Source: Sarcodiotheca gaudichaudii (lineage: Eukaryota > Rhodophyta > Florideophyceae > Gigartinales > Solieriaceae). From it: a stretch of 64,000 nt of DNA. Positions 8,873 through 16,543 of this stretch are shown one piece after another. Under the pieces are notes generated by a model that had not been told where the DNA came from, searched no databases, and saw only the letters and a program-made list of their open reading frames with translations. Made by a program: the position numbers and the translations under genes. Numbering within the stretch: position 1 is the first letter of the stretch; every line of letters begins with the position of its first letter. The stretch lies in assembly GCA_032355985.1 (NCBI GenBank), contig JAUKVZ010000003.1, positions 186,001 to 250,000 on the forward strand. The letters are read 5' to 3'.

Positions 8873-9518
8873 TTGAGATTCTCATCAGAATCGATGGCGC
8901 CACGGGGAGTTCGTCTGCTCGCCAAGAGCAACGCGAGGCCCCGGGACATGTCAGGTGCGCCCAATTTCAATTTAGGCAATCTTCACTGACCTGGGCATTC
9001 TGGGGGTTGCGCGAGACTTTGAACATTGTGGTGTTAAGTCGTTTTGTGACCCATGTATAGGGAAAACAGTTGACGCAAGGGGCTTCCATGTGGCATTAAT
9101 AGGAGCCGTGCATAGGTCTGGGACTTTGCTTCCGGTCTATGCATGGTGTTGAAATCCCGGAGGAGAAGCACGTCACGAGTGTGACAGCCGTTGTGCGCCT
9201 AGGGGGGCACACAACAACGAAGGCGTCATCACTCTCCCTTCTCATATCCGAGGTTTCGAAGAGTCCGTCGCGCGACGCGGCGCAGGTTTGTTGTTCATGT
9301 CTTGGCGAACGCGCTGAGTTTGGGCAAAGACCTCCCACGGAACGCAAAGCGAGACGGCGCACGCGCACTCTGTGTGGATGCGTGTGTTTGTTGAGGATCA
9401 CGTCGCCTCACGTACGAGGCGTATGTCAATTCGACGTCCGCGTGTGGCGTCAAACTCCCGATTCGTTGCAGGCGTGTTGCCTGTCAGACTTGGGAGCACT
9501 CGAAGGAGGATCAGAAAC
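8873..9518 (+). other. 646-base intergenic region upstream of the PEP-CTERM-type gene
   Basis: No credible coding frame was found. It holds a promoter-like TTGACG/CATTAA pair at 9070-9099. It also holds an imperfect hairpin at 9190-9215 (GTTGTG...CACAAC arms with G/C inner pairs) and several AC/GT-rich stretches. GGAGGAGAAG at 9157-9166 is an isolated ribosome-binding-like sequence with no gene after it. If transcription starts near 9106, the downstream gene has a leader of more than 400 nt, long enough for a regulatory RNA. I recognise no named RNA family. Confidence 0.5.
9070..9099 (+). promoter_or_regulatory. Candidate sigma-70 promoter for the PEP-CTERM-type gene
   Basis: TTGACG (9070-9075) and CATTAA (9094-9099) are separated by 18 bases, close to the vegetative consensus. 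The surroundings are less GC-rich than neighbouring genes. The start codon is about 420 bases downstream. Confidence 0.4.
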
Positions 9519-10271
9519 ATGCTGAAACTCGTCACAGCGTCGGCAGCAGTTGCGCTGGCCGGCACGGCGATGGCCGACCTGGGGTCAACTCTCCCCATGG
9601 ACGGTGTCATTCCTTTCCAGATGGGCCAGGGCGCCGGCAATCACACCAGCCTGCGCAACACCGCCTCTGAGCGCGACGCCTCCGGCGACACGTTCAATGC
9701 GGCCATGCTTGCTCAGAACACTGGCAGTGCGTTCTTCATCGACGATTTCCCGGATGACTTTGTCTTCGGTGTCACGTCTGATGGCGGCGCTAACCTCATC
9801 ACCGGCGCTCCGACGTCCGTGATGTCTTCCGAGACGAGCCTTGGTGGCAACATGAAGCAGATCGTTGTCGCGGCTCTGACCGATGACAGCTCTGACTGGC
9901 TCCCCGCCGGTGTCGATCCGGATGGCTCCGGCGATCTTCTCACGGCGATTCGTTTCGACGTTGGTGGCTTCGCCGCCGGCTCCGATCCGATCTCCTGGGC
10001 TGGCGCGTCAATCGGCGCTGGCGCTACCGTTCTCTCGGCTGAGGTCGCCCTCTTCATTGATGGCGCCAACGTCTTCCAGGGCGCTCTTCCCGCCGGTAAC
10101 CAGGACTACTCCAGCGGCGGTCTCGCCTCTGTTGCAGTCGTTGGCTCCGCCGCGGGCGCGGGTGTTGATGAAGTTCAGATCATCTGGACCATCAATGAAA
10201 TCCCGGCTCCGGGCAGCGCTGCCCTTCTCGGTCTCGCTGGCTTCGCCGCTGCGCGTCGCCGTCGCGGCTAA
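9519..10271 (+). CDS. Secreted protein with PEP-CTERM-like C-terminal anchor
   Basis: This 250-residue protein starts at ATG 9519, with AAGGAGGA at 9503-9510 as a strong ribosome binding site. In-frame starts further upstream lack one. The signal peptide is MLKLVTASAAVALAGTAMA. The body is acidic, Gly/Ala/Ser-rich and beta-prone, with no catalytic motif seen. The C-terminus reads NEIPAPGSAALLGLAGFAAA and ends in an RRRR cluster. That is the tripartite sorting tag (short Pro motif, transmembrane helix, Arg cluster) of PEP-CTERM-type proteins, which are cleaved and anchored or exported by exosortase systems. The motif is IPAPG rather than the classic PEP. The gene is monocistronic, with a long leader and its own terminator at 10345-10381. 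Confidence 0.8.
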   Translation: MLKLVTASAAVALAGTAMADLGSTLPMDGVIPFQMGQGAGNHTSLRNTASERDASGDTFNAAMLAQNTGSAFFIDDFPDDFVFGVTSDGGANLITGAPTSVMSSETSLGGNMKQIVVAALTDDSSDWLPAGVDPDGSGDLLTAIRFDVGGFAAGSDPISWAGASIGAGATVLSAEVALFIDGANVFQGALPAGNQDYSSGGLASVAVVGSAAGAGVDEVQIIWTINEIPAPGSAALLGLAGFAAARRRRG

Positions 10272-10344
10272 TCGCACCGATTTGAATCGGTAGGTTTCTT
10301 CGAAACAAATTCGAAATTCCTCCCGACATCACTTAGCACAATCC

Positions 10345-10381
10345 AACTGGCCCCTTCGTTGCGGAGGGGGCCAGTTTTTTT
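10345..10381 (+). terminator. Rho-independent terminator after the PEP-CTERM-type gene
   Basis: AACTGGCCCC and GGGGCCAGTT pair around a 12-base loop, and the 3' arm runs into a tract of seven T (10375-10381). It is one of the few clear intrinsic terminators in the window and isolates the secreted-protein gene from the sulfotransferases. Confidence 0.85.
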
Positions 10382-10408
10382 ATGTAGACTCCGAATCGAA
10401 CACTCCTC

Positions 10409-11902
10409 ATGGCGCCGGGAACGAACTCGATTGATGCGACGCTCACCCACGCCCGCGCGCACTTCGCGCGAGGCGAGTTCGCCGAAGCGCTCAAAGCGCT
10501 CCAATCCGCCGGCCAGTCATCCATCCAGAAGAATCCTGAAGCGCTGTACGAACTCGGGCGCACACAGATCCAGCTCAATCAGTTCGATGGCGCGATGAAG
10601 AACCTCGCAAGCGCCCGTCGCCTTGCGCCCGGCGCATGGCAAGCGCCTGTGGAGATGTCCAAGTGCTTGCAGGCGCAAGGGAAGTTCAACCAGGCGCTGA
10701 CCATGACGGAAGAGGCCCTTCGCCTGAGACCAGGCCATCCCGAAGCGCTGGCGCGCAAGGCTGAGATCCTTCGCATCCTCGCCCGGCGCGACGAGGCTTA
10801 CGAACTGCTTGCGCCGATCGTCCGGAATCAGGAGGTACGCCTCGAAACCCTCACACCGGCGCTGGTGCTGGCTCGCGTCTGCCTTCCTCTTGGCAGGGCG
10901 TCAGAAGGCATCGACATCATCGAACGGGCGCTGCGTCTGGAGAACGCTCCGGCGATTCTGCGATCCCAGCTCCTCTACCAGCTTGCGGCGTTGCACAACG
11001 CAGCCGGCGACTACGAGAAGGCGTGGATCGCTCTGACGCAGGCCAACGAACTCGCCGGCGGCGCCTGGGACCCGAAGGAATCCACAAAGGCAACACAGGC
11101 GATCATCGAAAGCTGGAGCGCCGAGACGATTCGATCCCTTCCCCTCTCGCGCTGCGCTGACGAGCGGCCCGTCTTCATCATCGGCATGCCGCGATCAGGC
11201 TCGACGCTGATCGAGCAGATCCTCTCGCGCCACCCGCAGATCGAGGCGCGAGGTGAGCTGACGTTGCTCGCTCAGGAAGTCGCCCCCATGCGCGATGCGT
11301 CGTCGCCTCATGCTCACTTCATTCCCGCGGATCAGGTCACGCAGCAGGCGCTCGATCGAGCCGCACGCAAGTATGTGCGCAAGCTCTGTGAAGGCGCCGG
11401 CAAAGCGCAGCGCGTCACCGACAAGACCCTGCTGCATTTCCAGATGCTCGGCCTGATCACGCGTCTGCTGCCCAATGGCCGCATCATCCATTGCACGCGT
11501 GATCCACTGGACACCTGCATCTCCTGCTATTTCCAGGGATTCGGCGGCGCCCTGCATTTCACGAACGACCTCTACGCCCTTGGCCGCAGATATCGCGATT
11601 ACCAGGAGCTGATGCAGCACTGGGAGCAGACGCTCGAGCAGCCGATGCACGATGCGTCGTATGAGGCGTTCGTCGAGGATCCGGAAGGCCAGACCAGGGC
11701 TCTGATCGAGTTTCTCGATCTTCCATGGGATGACGCATGTCTCGATCCCGCGGCGTCCGACCGGGTCGCTCAGACCGCCAGCCTCGATCAGGTGCGCCAG
11801 CCGATCTACAAGTCATCCGTCAGACGATCCGAACGCTTCAGCGAGCATCTGGAGCCTCTACGATGCGGCCTGGAAGGGCGCGATGATCCGCGCGGGAACT
11901 AA
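10409..11902 (+). CDS. TPR-containing sulfotransferase, first of a tandem pair
   Basis: The protein has 497 residues. Residues 1-230 are TPR helices (ALYELGRTQIQLNQFDGAMK, KFNQALTMTEEALRLRPGHP). From about 250 comes a sulfotransferase domain with the 5'-phosphosulfate loop FIIGMPRSGSTLIEQ and, later, the 3'-phosphate motif in IHCTRDPLDTCISCYFQ. This layout is the bacterial TPR-sulfotransferase family, which uses PAPS to sulfate a protein or glycan; the substrate is unknown. It has no signal peptide, so it acts in the cytoplasm. ATG 10409 lies 18 bases after a TAGACT box at 10385-10390, suggesting a very short leader. The next gene, 21 bp on, is a paralogue. Confidence 0.88.
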   Translation: MAPGTNSIDATLTHARAHFARGEFAEALKALQSAGQSSIQKNPEALYELGRTQIQLNQFDGAMKNLASARRLAPGAWQAPVEMSKCLQAQGKFNQALTMTEEALRLRPGHPEALARKAEILRILARRDEAYELLAPIVRNQEVRLETLTPALVLARVCLPLGRASEGIDIIERALRLENAPAILRSQLLYQLAALHNAAGDYEKAWIALTQANELAGGAWDPKESTKATQAIIESWSAETIRSLPLSRCADERPVFIIGMPRSGSTLIEQILSRHPQIEARGELTLLAQEVAPMRDASSPHAHFIPADQVTQQALDRAARKYVRKLCEGAGKAQRVTDKTLLHFQMLGLITRLLPNGRIIHCTRDPLDTCISCYFQGFGGALHFTNDLYALGRRYRDYQELMQHWEQTLEQPMHDASYEAFVEDPEGQTRALIEFLDLPWDDACLDPAASDRVAQTASLDQVRQPIYKSSVRRSERFSEHLEPLRCGLEGRDDPRGN

Positions 11903-11923
11903 ACGCTCGATGGGAGCCCGATC

Positions 11924-13378
11924 GTGAACACGCAGGCAGCGGCCGCAGACGCCATGCAACAGGCGAAACAGCGCCTCGAATCAGGCGACGCCCGAGGCGC
12001 CGAAGCCATCCTCCGCGCGATGACGGCGCGAGATTCCGGCAACGCCGAGGCATTCTTCCTGCTCGGCCGCGCCCAGCTCGGTCTGAATCGCTTCGCCGAT
12101 GCGCGCCGCTCGCTGGAGGCATGCCTGAGAACCACGCCGGGCGCCTGGCCGGCGCTGGTGGAGCTTTCCAAGTGCCATCAGTTCGCCGGCGACTTCAATC
12201 GCGCTCTGGAGGTGTGCGAGCGGGCGCTGCAGCTCAAGCCGGACAGCAGCGAGGTCGTCGCGCGAAAGGCCGAGATCCTGCGCGTGATGGGCAGGCACAC
12301 CGAAGCCGCAGATCTGCTCGAGCCCATCGTGTCCCGCGAAGACTTCGGCCCCGGCGAGATCGCCGCGGCCGTCGTGTATGCGCGCATCAAGGCTGCTCAG
12401 GACGATCTGCCCAGCGCCAAGGCTCCCCTTCAGCGCGCTCTGGCGCTCGACAGCATCCCCCCTTTCAGCAAGGCTCAGCTTCACTTCCAGCTCGCCAGCA
12501 TTCTCGACACCGAAGGCGCATACGACGCGGCCTGGGAGCAGGCTTCACAGGGCAACGCGATCAGCGGGCAGGGTTTTGACGCCAATGCGTTTGCCGAGCG
12601 CGTGAAGAAGAATCTCGCGACCTGGTCGAAGCAGCGCATCATTGAAACGCCGCAGGCGAAGGATCGGCGCGAACGCCTCGTCTTCATCATTGGCCCGCCT
12701 CGCTCGGGCACGACGATCGTGGAGCAGACGCTCTCGCGCCACCCGGAGATGAGCGCCGTCGGTGAGACGGAAATCATCACCCTTGCCGCACAGGATCTGG
12801 CGACCGGCGCCGGACCCGACAGCCTCGTCCCTTCCGAGCAGGCGATGAAACGCATCGCGCGCAAATGGGCGCGGGAGCTGAAAAACCGCGCTGCAAACGC
12901 GCCGATCATCGTTGAGAAGACGCCGACGAACTTCTTCTATCTGCCCCTCATCATGAAGCTCTTTCCCGCGTCGAAGATCGTGCTCTGCCGGCGCAATCCG
13001 CTGGATGTCGCCGTCTCGTGCTACTTCCAGAACTTCGGCGGGGCTCTCGCGTGGTCGTGCAGCCTCGATGGCATTGCGACGTTCTTCGAGTCATTCGAGG
13101 CATGCATGAAGCACTGGAACGACACGCTCGATGTCGACATACACGAGTTGAGCTACGAAGAGTTCGTGACCGATCACGAAGGACGGACGCGCGCCCTGCT
13201 CGAGTTCATCGGCGTCGAGTGGGATGACGCCTGCCTCACGCCGGAGGAATCCGAGCGCATCGCTCAGACGGCAAGCCTCGAGCAGGTGCGTAAGCCGGTC
13301 CACACGGGCTCCGTGGCCCGCCATGAGCGATATGCCGCACACCTTGCCCCCCTGCGGGATCGGCTCGGCCTGTCCTGA
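11924..13378 (+). CDS. TPR-containing sulfotransferase, second of a tandem pair
   Basis: This 484-residue paralogue of the preceding gene starts at GTG 11924 behind GGGAG at 11912-11916. The N-terminal TPR part is about residues 5-230 (AEAFFLLGRAQLGLNRFADA). The sulfotransferase domain contains the phosphosulfate loop FIIGPPRSGTTIVEQ near residue 253 and the 3'-phosphate motif in VLCRRNPLDVAVSCYFQ. The two genes share the layout down to the C-terminal SERIAQTASLEQVRKP stretch, so they arose by tandem duplication and then diverged well apart. A 21-bp gap implies co-transcription. Divergent specificity for two acceptors is the simplest inference. The downstream DUF721 gene begins only 25 bp after the stop. 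Confidence 0.88.
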   Translation: MNTQAAAADAMQQAKQRLESGDARGAEAILRAMTARDSGNAEAFFLLGRAQLGLNRFADARRSLEACLRTTPGAWPALVELSKCHQFAGDFNRALEVCERALQLKPDSSEVVARKAEILRVMGRHTEAADLLEPIVSREDFGPGEIAAAVVYARIKAAQDDLPSAKAPLQRALALDSIPPFSKAQLHFQLASILDTEGAYDAAWEQASQGNAISGQGFDANAFAERVKKNLATWSKQRIIETPQAKDRRERLVFIIGPPRSGTTIVEQTLSRHPEMSAVGETEIITLAAQDLATGAGPDSLVPSEQAMKRIARKWARELKNRAANAPIIVEKTPTNFFYLPLIMKLFPASKIVLCRRNPLDVAVSCYFQNFGGALAWSCSLDGIATFFESFEACMKHWNDTLDVDIHELSYEEFVTDHEGRTRALLEFIGVEWDDACLTPEESERIAQTASLEQVRKPVHTGSVARHERYAAHLAPLRDRLGLS

Positions 13379-13390
13379 TTCGCTTTGGAG

Positions 13391-13396
13391 TAGAAT
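13391..13396 (+). promoter_or_regulatory. TAGAAT -10-like box before the DUF721 gene
   Basis: TAGAAT ends six bases before the GTG start at 13403, so transcription would begin on or next to the start codon. No good -35 is visible. Confidence 0.45.
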
Positions 13397-13402
13397 CGCG
13401 GC

Positions 13403-13768
13403 GTGGAACGGACGCCCGACTCAAGGCTGCAGCGACTTCGCGAAGGACGCGCGACAAGAAATCGCTCGACCGCGCTCTCCGAGTTGATCTCGGTCGAAAG
13501 CCGCACACTGAAACGACAGCATCGTCGCACCGGCGGCGCCTCTGCGGCATGGGACACTGTGTGCCCGCCGGAGCTTGCCGATCGGACGATCGTCGGCGGA
13601 CTGGTGCGCGGCGTGCTGACCATCAAGGTCGAATGCGCCTCCACCCGATTCGAGGTCGATCGATTTCTTCGCAGCGGCGGCTTCGATGCGCTGGTCCAGG
13701 AAGCGCCCGCATCCATCCAGCGGGTGAAGGTCGTTCTCGGAAGCGTCCGGAAGGATCGAACCACCTGA
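13403..13768 (+). CDS. DUF721 / DciA-like protein
   Basis: The 121-residue protein has a basic N-terminus (residues 1-45). It is followed by the DUF721 core AAWDTVCPPELADRT, then RGVLTIKVECASTRFEVDRF and a C-terminal VKVVLG. The family includes DciA, which loads the replicative helicase DnaB in bacteria lacking DnaC/DnaI. DciA assigned by sequence alone is weak because the family is small and divergent. The start is GTG 13403, six bases after TAGAAT; the next in-frame ATG would remove part of the core. It follows the sulfotransferases by 25 bp and precedes spoVR by 42 bp. Its helicase-loading role is known for the family, not shown here. Confidence 0.7.
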   Translation: MERTPDSRLQRLREGRATRNRSTALSELISVESRTLKRQHRRTGGASAAWDTVCPPELADRTIVGGLVRGVLTIKVECASTRFEVDRFLRSGGFDALVQEAPASIQRVKVVLGSVRKDRTT

Positions 13769-13799
13769 TCGTGCGGGAGAGCATGGGCCAATCGACCGA

Positions 13800-13805
13800 T
13801 ATAGT
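13800..13805 (+). promoter_or_regulatory. TATAGT -10-like box before spoVR
   Basis: TATAGT ends five bases before the ATG at 13811, the same geometry as at other candidate leaderless starts in this window. Confidence 0.45.
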
Positions 13806-13810
13806 CCTCT

Positions 13811-15340
13811 ATGCCGGTTCGCACGAACACAGATCTGACGCCTGAACTGCTCGATCACATGGTCGCCATCAAGGCCAAGGCGATCGAATACGGGCTCGAC
13901 TTCTTTGAAGTCGTCTTCGAAGTGCTCGACTTCGAAACGATGAATCAGATCGCGGCGTACGGCGGCTTCCCCATCCGGTATCCCCACTGGCGCTGGGGCA
14001 TGGAGTTTGAAAAGCTCTCCAAGCGCGACGCCTACGGCCTGGGCCGCATCTACGAGATGGTGATCAACAACGATCCCTGCTACGCCTACCTGCAGGAGTC
14101 GAACTCCATCACCGATCAGAAACTGGTCATGGCGCACGTTTATGGACATGCGGACTTCTTCAAACGCAACGCCTGGTTCAGCCGCACGAATCGCAAGATG
14201 ATGGATGAGATGGCGAACCATGCGACGCGCGTGCGCAAGCACGTGGAGCGCGTGGGATCCGAGCGTGTCGAGCAGTTCTTTGATCAGTGTCTTCGCATCG
14301 AGCATCTCATCGATCCCCACTCGCCTTTCGTCACGCGCGAGGGCGTGGTGAGCGAAGGCGCCCCGGCGCAGGAGCCGCTTCGTCTGCCGGCCAAGGGATA
14401 CATGGATCCCTTCATTAACCCGCCCGAAGCGATGGAAGCGGAACGCGAAAAACTGCGCAAGCAGTCTGAATCACGCCAGGGTGTCTCACCCGCATCGCCG
14501 ACGAAAGATGTTCTGCTCTTCCTGCTGACGCATGCGAATCTGGAGGGTTGGCAGCACGATCTGATCTCCATCGTTCGCGACGAGTCCTACTACTTCGCGC
14601 CGCAGGCGATGACGAAGATCATGAACGAGGGCTGGGCGAGCTACTGGCACTCCAAGCTGATGACGTCGCACTTTCTCGAAGCGAGCGAGATCATTGACTA
14701 CGCCGAGCAGCATTCCGGCGTTGTTCACATGCCCCCCGGCGGATTCAACCCGTACAAGCTCGGCATCGAGATGTTCAAGGACATCGAGCGACGCTGGGAC
14801 AGCGGCCAGCATGGCGCCGCATGGGAGCGGATGACCAACATCGGCGAGCGCGACGCCTATGACGACGGCTCCATGCAGGGTCGGCAGAAGATCTTCGATG
14901 TGAGAAGCATCTACAACGACGTCAATTTCATTGACGAGTTTCTCACGCCCGAGTTCATCGAGCGCCACAAGCTGTATCAGTACAAGCGCGATCCGCACAC
15001 CGGTGAGATGCGGATCGTCAGCCGCGATCCTGATGTGATCAAGCAATCACTGCTCTACCGCATCTCGAATATGGGTCAGCCGCATATGTATGTGGTGGAT
15101 GCGAACTATCTCAATCGAGGCGAGCTCTATCTGGCCCATCAGTGGAACGGGCTCGACATCGAGATCGCCTCTGCAGTCGAGGTCCTGCGCGCCCTGCGGC
15201 GGATCTGGGGTCGGCCCGTGCGTCTGCACGCGCGCATCGATCAGGAGCAGTGGCTCTTCACGTGTGAGAACGCCGACGATGAGCAGCTTGCCCGCGAGCG
15301 CATCACCGAGGAGACGCCGCCGCCGGCGCATCGGCTGTAG
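13811..15340 (+). CDS. SpoVR family protein
   Basis: The 509-residue protein is recognisable end to end as SpoVR/YcgB. The N-terminus reads GLDFFEVVFEVLDFETMNQI and then PIRYPHWRWGMEFEKL. Later come YGHADFFKRNAWF, a DEMANHATR stretch and ILNEGWASYWHSK-like sequence (here IMNEGWASYWHSKLM), with HMPPGGFNPYKLG further on. SpoVR was named for a role in Bacillus spore cortex formation, but it is widespread in non-sporulators, where it usually sits with the kinase-like YeaG and the VWA protein YeaH. Those partners are not adjacent here. Biochemical function is not settled. The 3' end overlaps the convergent M14 gene by 38 bp. Confidence 0.93.
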   Translation: MPVRTNTDLTPELLDHMVAIKAKAIEYGLDFFEVVFEVLDFETMNQIAAYGGFPIRYPHWRWGMEFEKLSKRDAYGLGRIYEMVINNDPCYAYLQESNSITDQKLVMAHVYGHADFFKRNAWFSRTNRKMMDEMANHATRVRKHVERVGSERVEQFFDQCLRIEHLIDPHSPFVTREGVVSEGAPAQEPLRLPAKGYMDPFINPPEAMEAEREKLRKQSESRQGVSPASPTKDVLLFLLTHANLEGWQHDLISIVRDESYYFAPQAMTKIMNEGWASYWHSKLMTSHFLEASEIIDYAEQHSGVVHMPPGGFNPYKLGIEMFKDIERRWDSGQHGAAWERMTNIGERDAYDDGSMQGRQKIFDVRSIYNDVNFIDEFLTPEFIERHKLYQYKRDPHTGEMRIVSRDPDVIKQSLLYRISNMGQPHMYVVDANYLNRGELYLAHQWNGLDIEIASAVEVLRALRRIWGRPVRLHARIDQEQWLFTCENADDEQLARERITEETPPPAHRL

Positions 15341-16175
15341 CGGCGGATTCATCGTCAAGCTCGCCGCCATGCGATTCGGCGCGAACCGCCTGGACGGACA
15401 CCGGCTCTCCGACAATCACATGCTCAATCGCGCTCTTTGTCGCCATCCACGTTGATGCGAGATCCTGCCCGCGATCAAACTCCACCGTCAGAATCGGCAC
15501 GCCCTGATCGACGCCCACCCAGGAGCCGAGTGAGCCCGGCGTCGGATAGCCCATGTCCGCCACGACGCGCCAGCGAGGATCAACTTCCGACGCGCCATCG
15601 ACGAACGCCTGAGCGTAACGCTGCGCCGGACCGTCATAGTTCAGGAAGGGTCCGCTGTGAATCGAATGGAACACGATCACGAGATCAGGATCAAATGACT
15701 CGAGCTGAGCCGCCACGGCCTGCGCCTCAGGTTCACTGAGTGGCGCCGAACCGCGCGCCCGACTTGGTGAGAAGTTCGAAGCAGGCCAGTTGCGATTCAG
15801 ATCGACGCCGCGGCTGTTGCGACGCTGATTGCGGGAGGAGCCATCCGGATTGGCGTCGCGAATCATGCAAATCGTCGCGCGCTGGGCGTACGCCTCATCG
15901 CGGAACATGATCGCGAGCGATTCCACCAGCCTGGCGCCCTCGCGCTCATCGCCGTGGATCGAACCGATCACGAAGACCTTCAATGGTCCGTGACCGACCA
16001 CGCGAGCGTGGATGGGCTTGCCCTGCACGCTCTTGCCGATCTCATGCCAGCGCCACGACTGGGCTGACTGATCGAGCGCGGCTGATTCCGTCTGTGGTAA
16101 AGAACCGGAGCCTGCCATCGAGGCGCAGCCAACGAGTGTCGCCATGGCGACTGCGAGGGGCGCGATTCGAGCCAT
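15303..16175 (-). CDS. M14 zinc carboxypeptidase lipoprotein, MpaA-like
   Basis: A protein of about 290 residues. ATG 16175 is preferred over ATG 16181 because GGAGG lies directly before the upstream ATG but at good distance from the second. It begins MARIAPLAVAMATLVGCASM, a lipoprotein signal. The M14 fold is complete: zinc ligands in GSIHGDEREGA (HxxE), RGVDLNRNWP, a third ligand in IVFHSIHSGP and the catalytic Glu in ILTVEFDRG. It resembles murein peptide amidase MpaA, which cuts the gamma-D-Glu/meso-diaminopimelate bond in murein peptides. Being a lipoprotein, it would act in the periplasm, unlike cytoplasmic MpaA. Its 3' end overlaps spoVR antisense by 38 bp. Confidence 0.85.
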   Translation of the reverse strand: MARIAPLAVAMATLVGCASMAGSGSLPQTESAALDQSAQSWRWHEIGKSVQGKPIHARVVGHGPLKVFVIGSIHGDEREGARLVESLAIMFRDEAYAQRATICMIRDANPDGSSRNQRRNSRGVDLNRNWPASNFSPSRARGSAPLSEPEAQAVAAQLESFDPDLVIVFHSIHSGPFLNYDGPAQRYAQAFVDGASEVDPRWRVVADMGYPTPGSLGSWVGVDQGVPILTVEFDRGQDLASTWMATKSAIEHVIVGEPVSVQAVRAESHGGELDDESAATADAPAAASPR

Positions 16176-16262
16176 CGTCATCCTCCGTGATTCGGATTCG
16201 CAGGCGAGGGTGAGCCACGTTTAACCCCGGCGGCCGCCCCGCTCAAGCGCCCGTGCGATGTG

Positions 16263-16268
16263 TAGACT
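16263..16268 (+). promoter_or_regulatory. TAGACT -10-like box before the zinc-ribbon gene
   Basis: TAGACT ends eight bases before ATG 16277. There is no Shine-Dalgarno sequence between box and start. Confidence 0.4.
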
Positions 16269-16276
16269 CTGTCACC

Positions 16277-16534
16277 ATGAGCTGCTGCCCAGGACCAAAG
16301 GATGGACGGGTGTTCGACCCGGAATGCGAAGGCCCCAGCGCCGAGGATCTCGATCGCTTCGGAGGCGACACGCAGCGATGCCCCTCCTGCGGCGAGGAGA
16401 TCTACCACGACGCCCCATTCTGCTCCAACTGCGGCACGGCGGTCGCCGACGAAAAGGGCCCCGGCGTGAAGCGCTGGGTTGTCATCACATCAATCGTCGC
16501 GCTGCTTGCGTTCGTGGTCGTCTACGTGATCTGA
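16277..16534 (+). CDS. Small zinc-ribbon protein with C-terminal membrane anchor
   Basis: The 85-residue protein starts at ATG 16277; an upstream in-frame start at 16253 would overlap the -10-like box. It has an N-terminal SCCPGPK, an acidic stretch and then a zinc ribbon CPSCGEEIYHDAPFCSNCG (residues about 36-54). A single C-terminal hydrophobic helix follows (WVVITSIVALLAFVVVYVI). Tail-anchored zinc-ribbon proteins of this kind are common and mostly uncharacterised. It is divergent from the M14 lipoprotein gene and ends 9 bp from the convergent pepA. Function is unknown. Confidence 0.75.
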   Translation: MSCCPGPKDGRVFDPECEGPSAEDLDRFGGDTQRCPSCGEEIYHDAPFCSNCGTAVADEKGPGVKRWVVITSIVALLAFVVVYVI

Positions 16535-16543
16535 CGCGCCTGC

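Noticed and set aside
9320-9365. GGGCAAAG ... ACGCAAAGCG, which recalls the core of the cyclic-di-GMP-I (GEMM) riboswitch.
   Set aside because: The hairpin with a GNRA loop that should lie between the two blocks is absent, spacing is wrong, and the second helix and its receptor do not pair.
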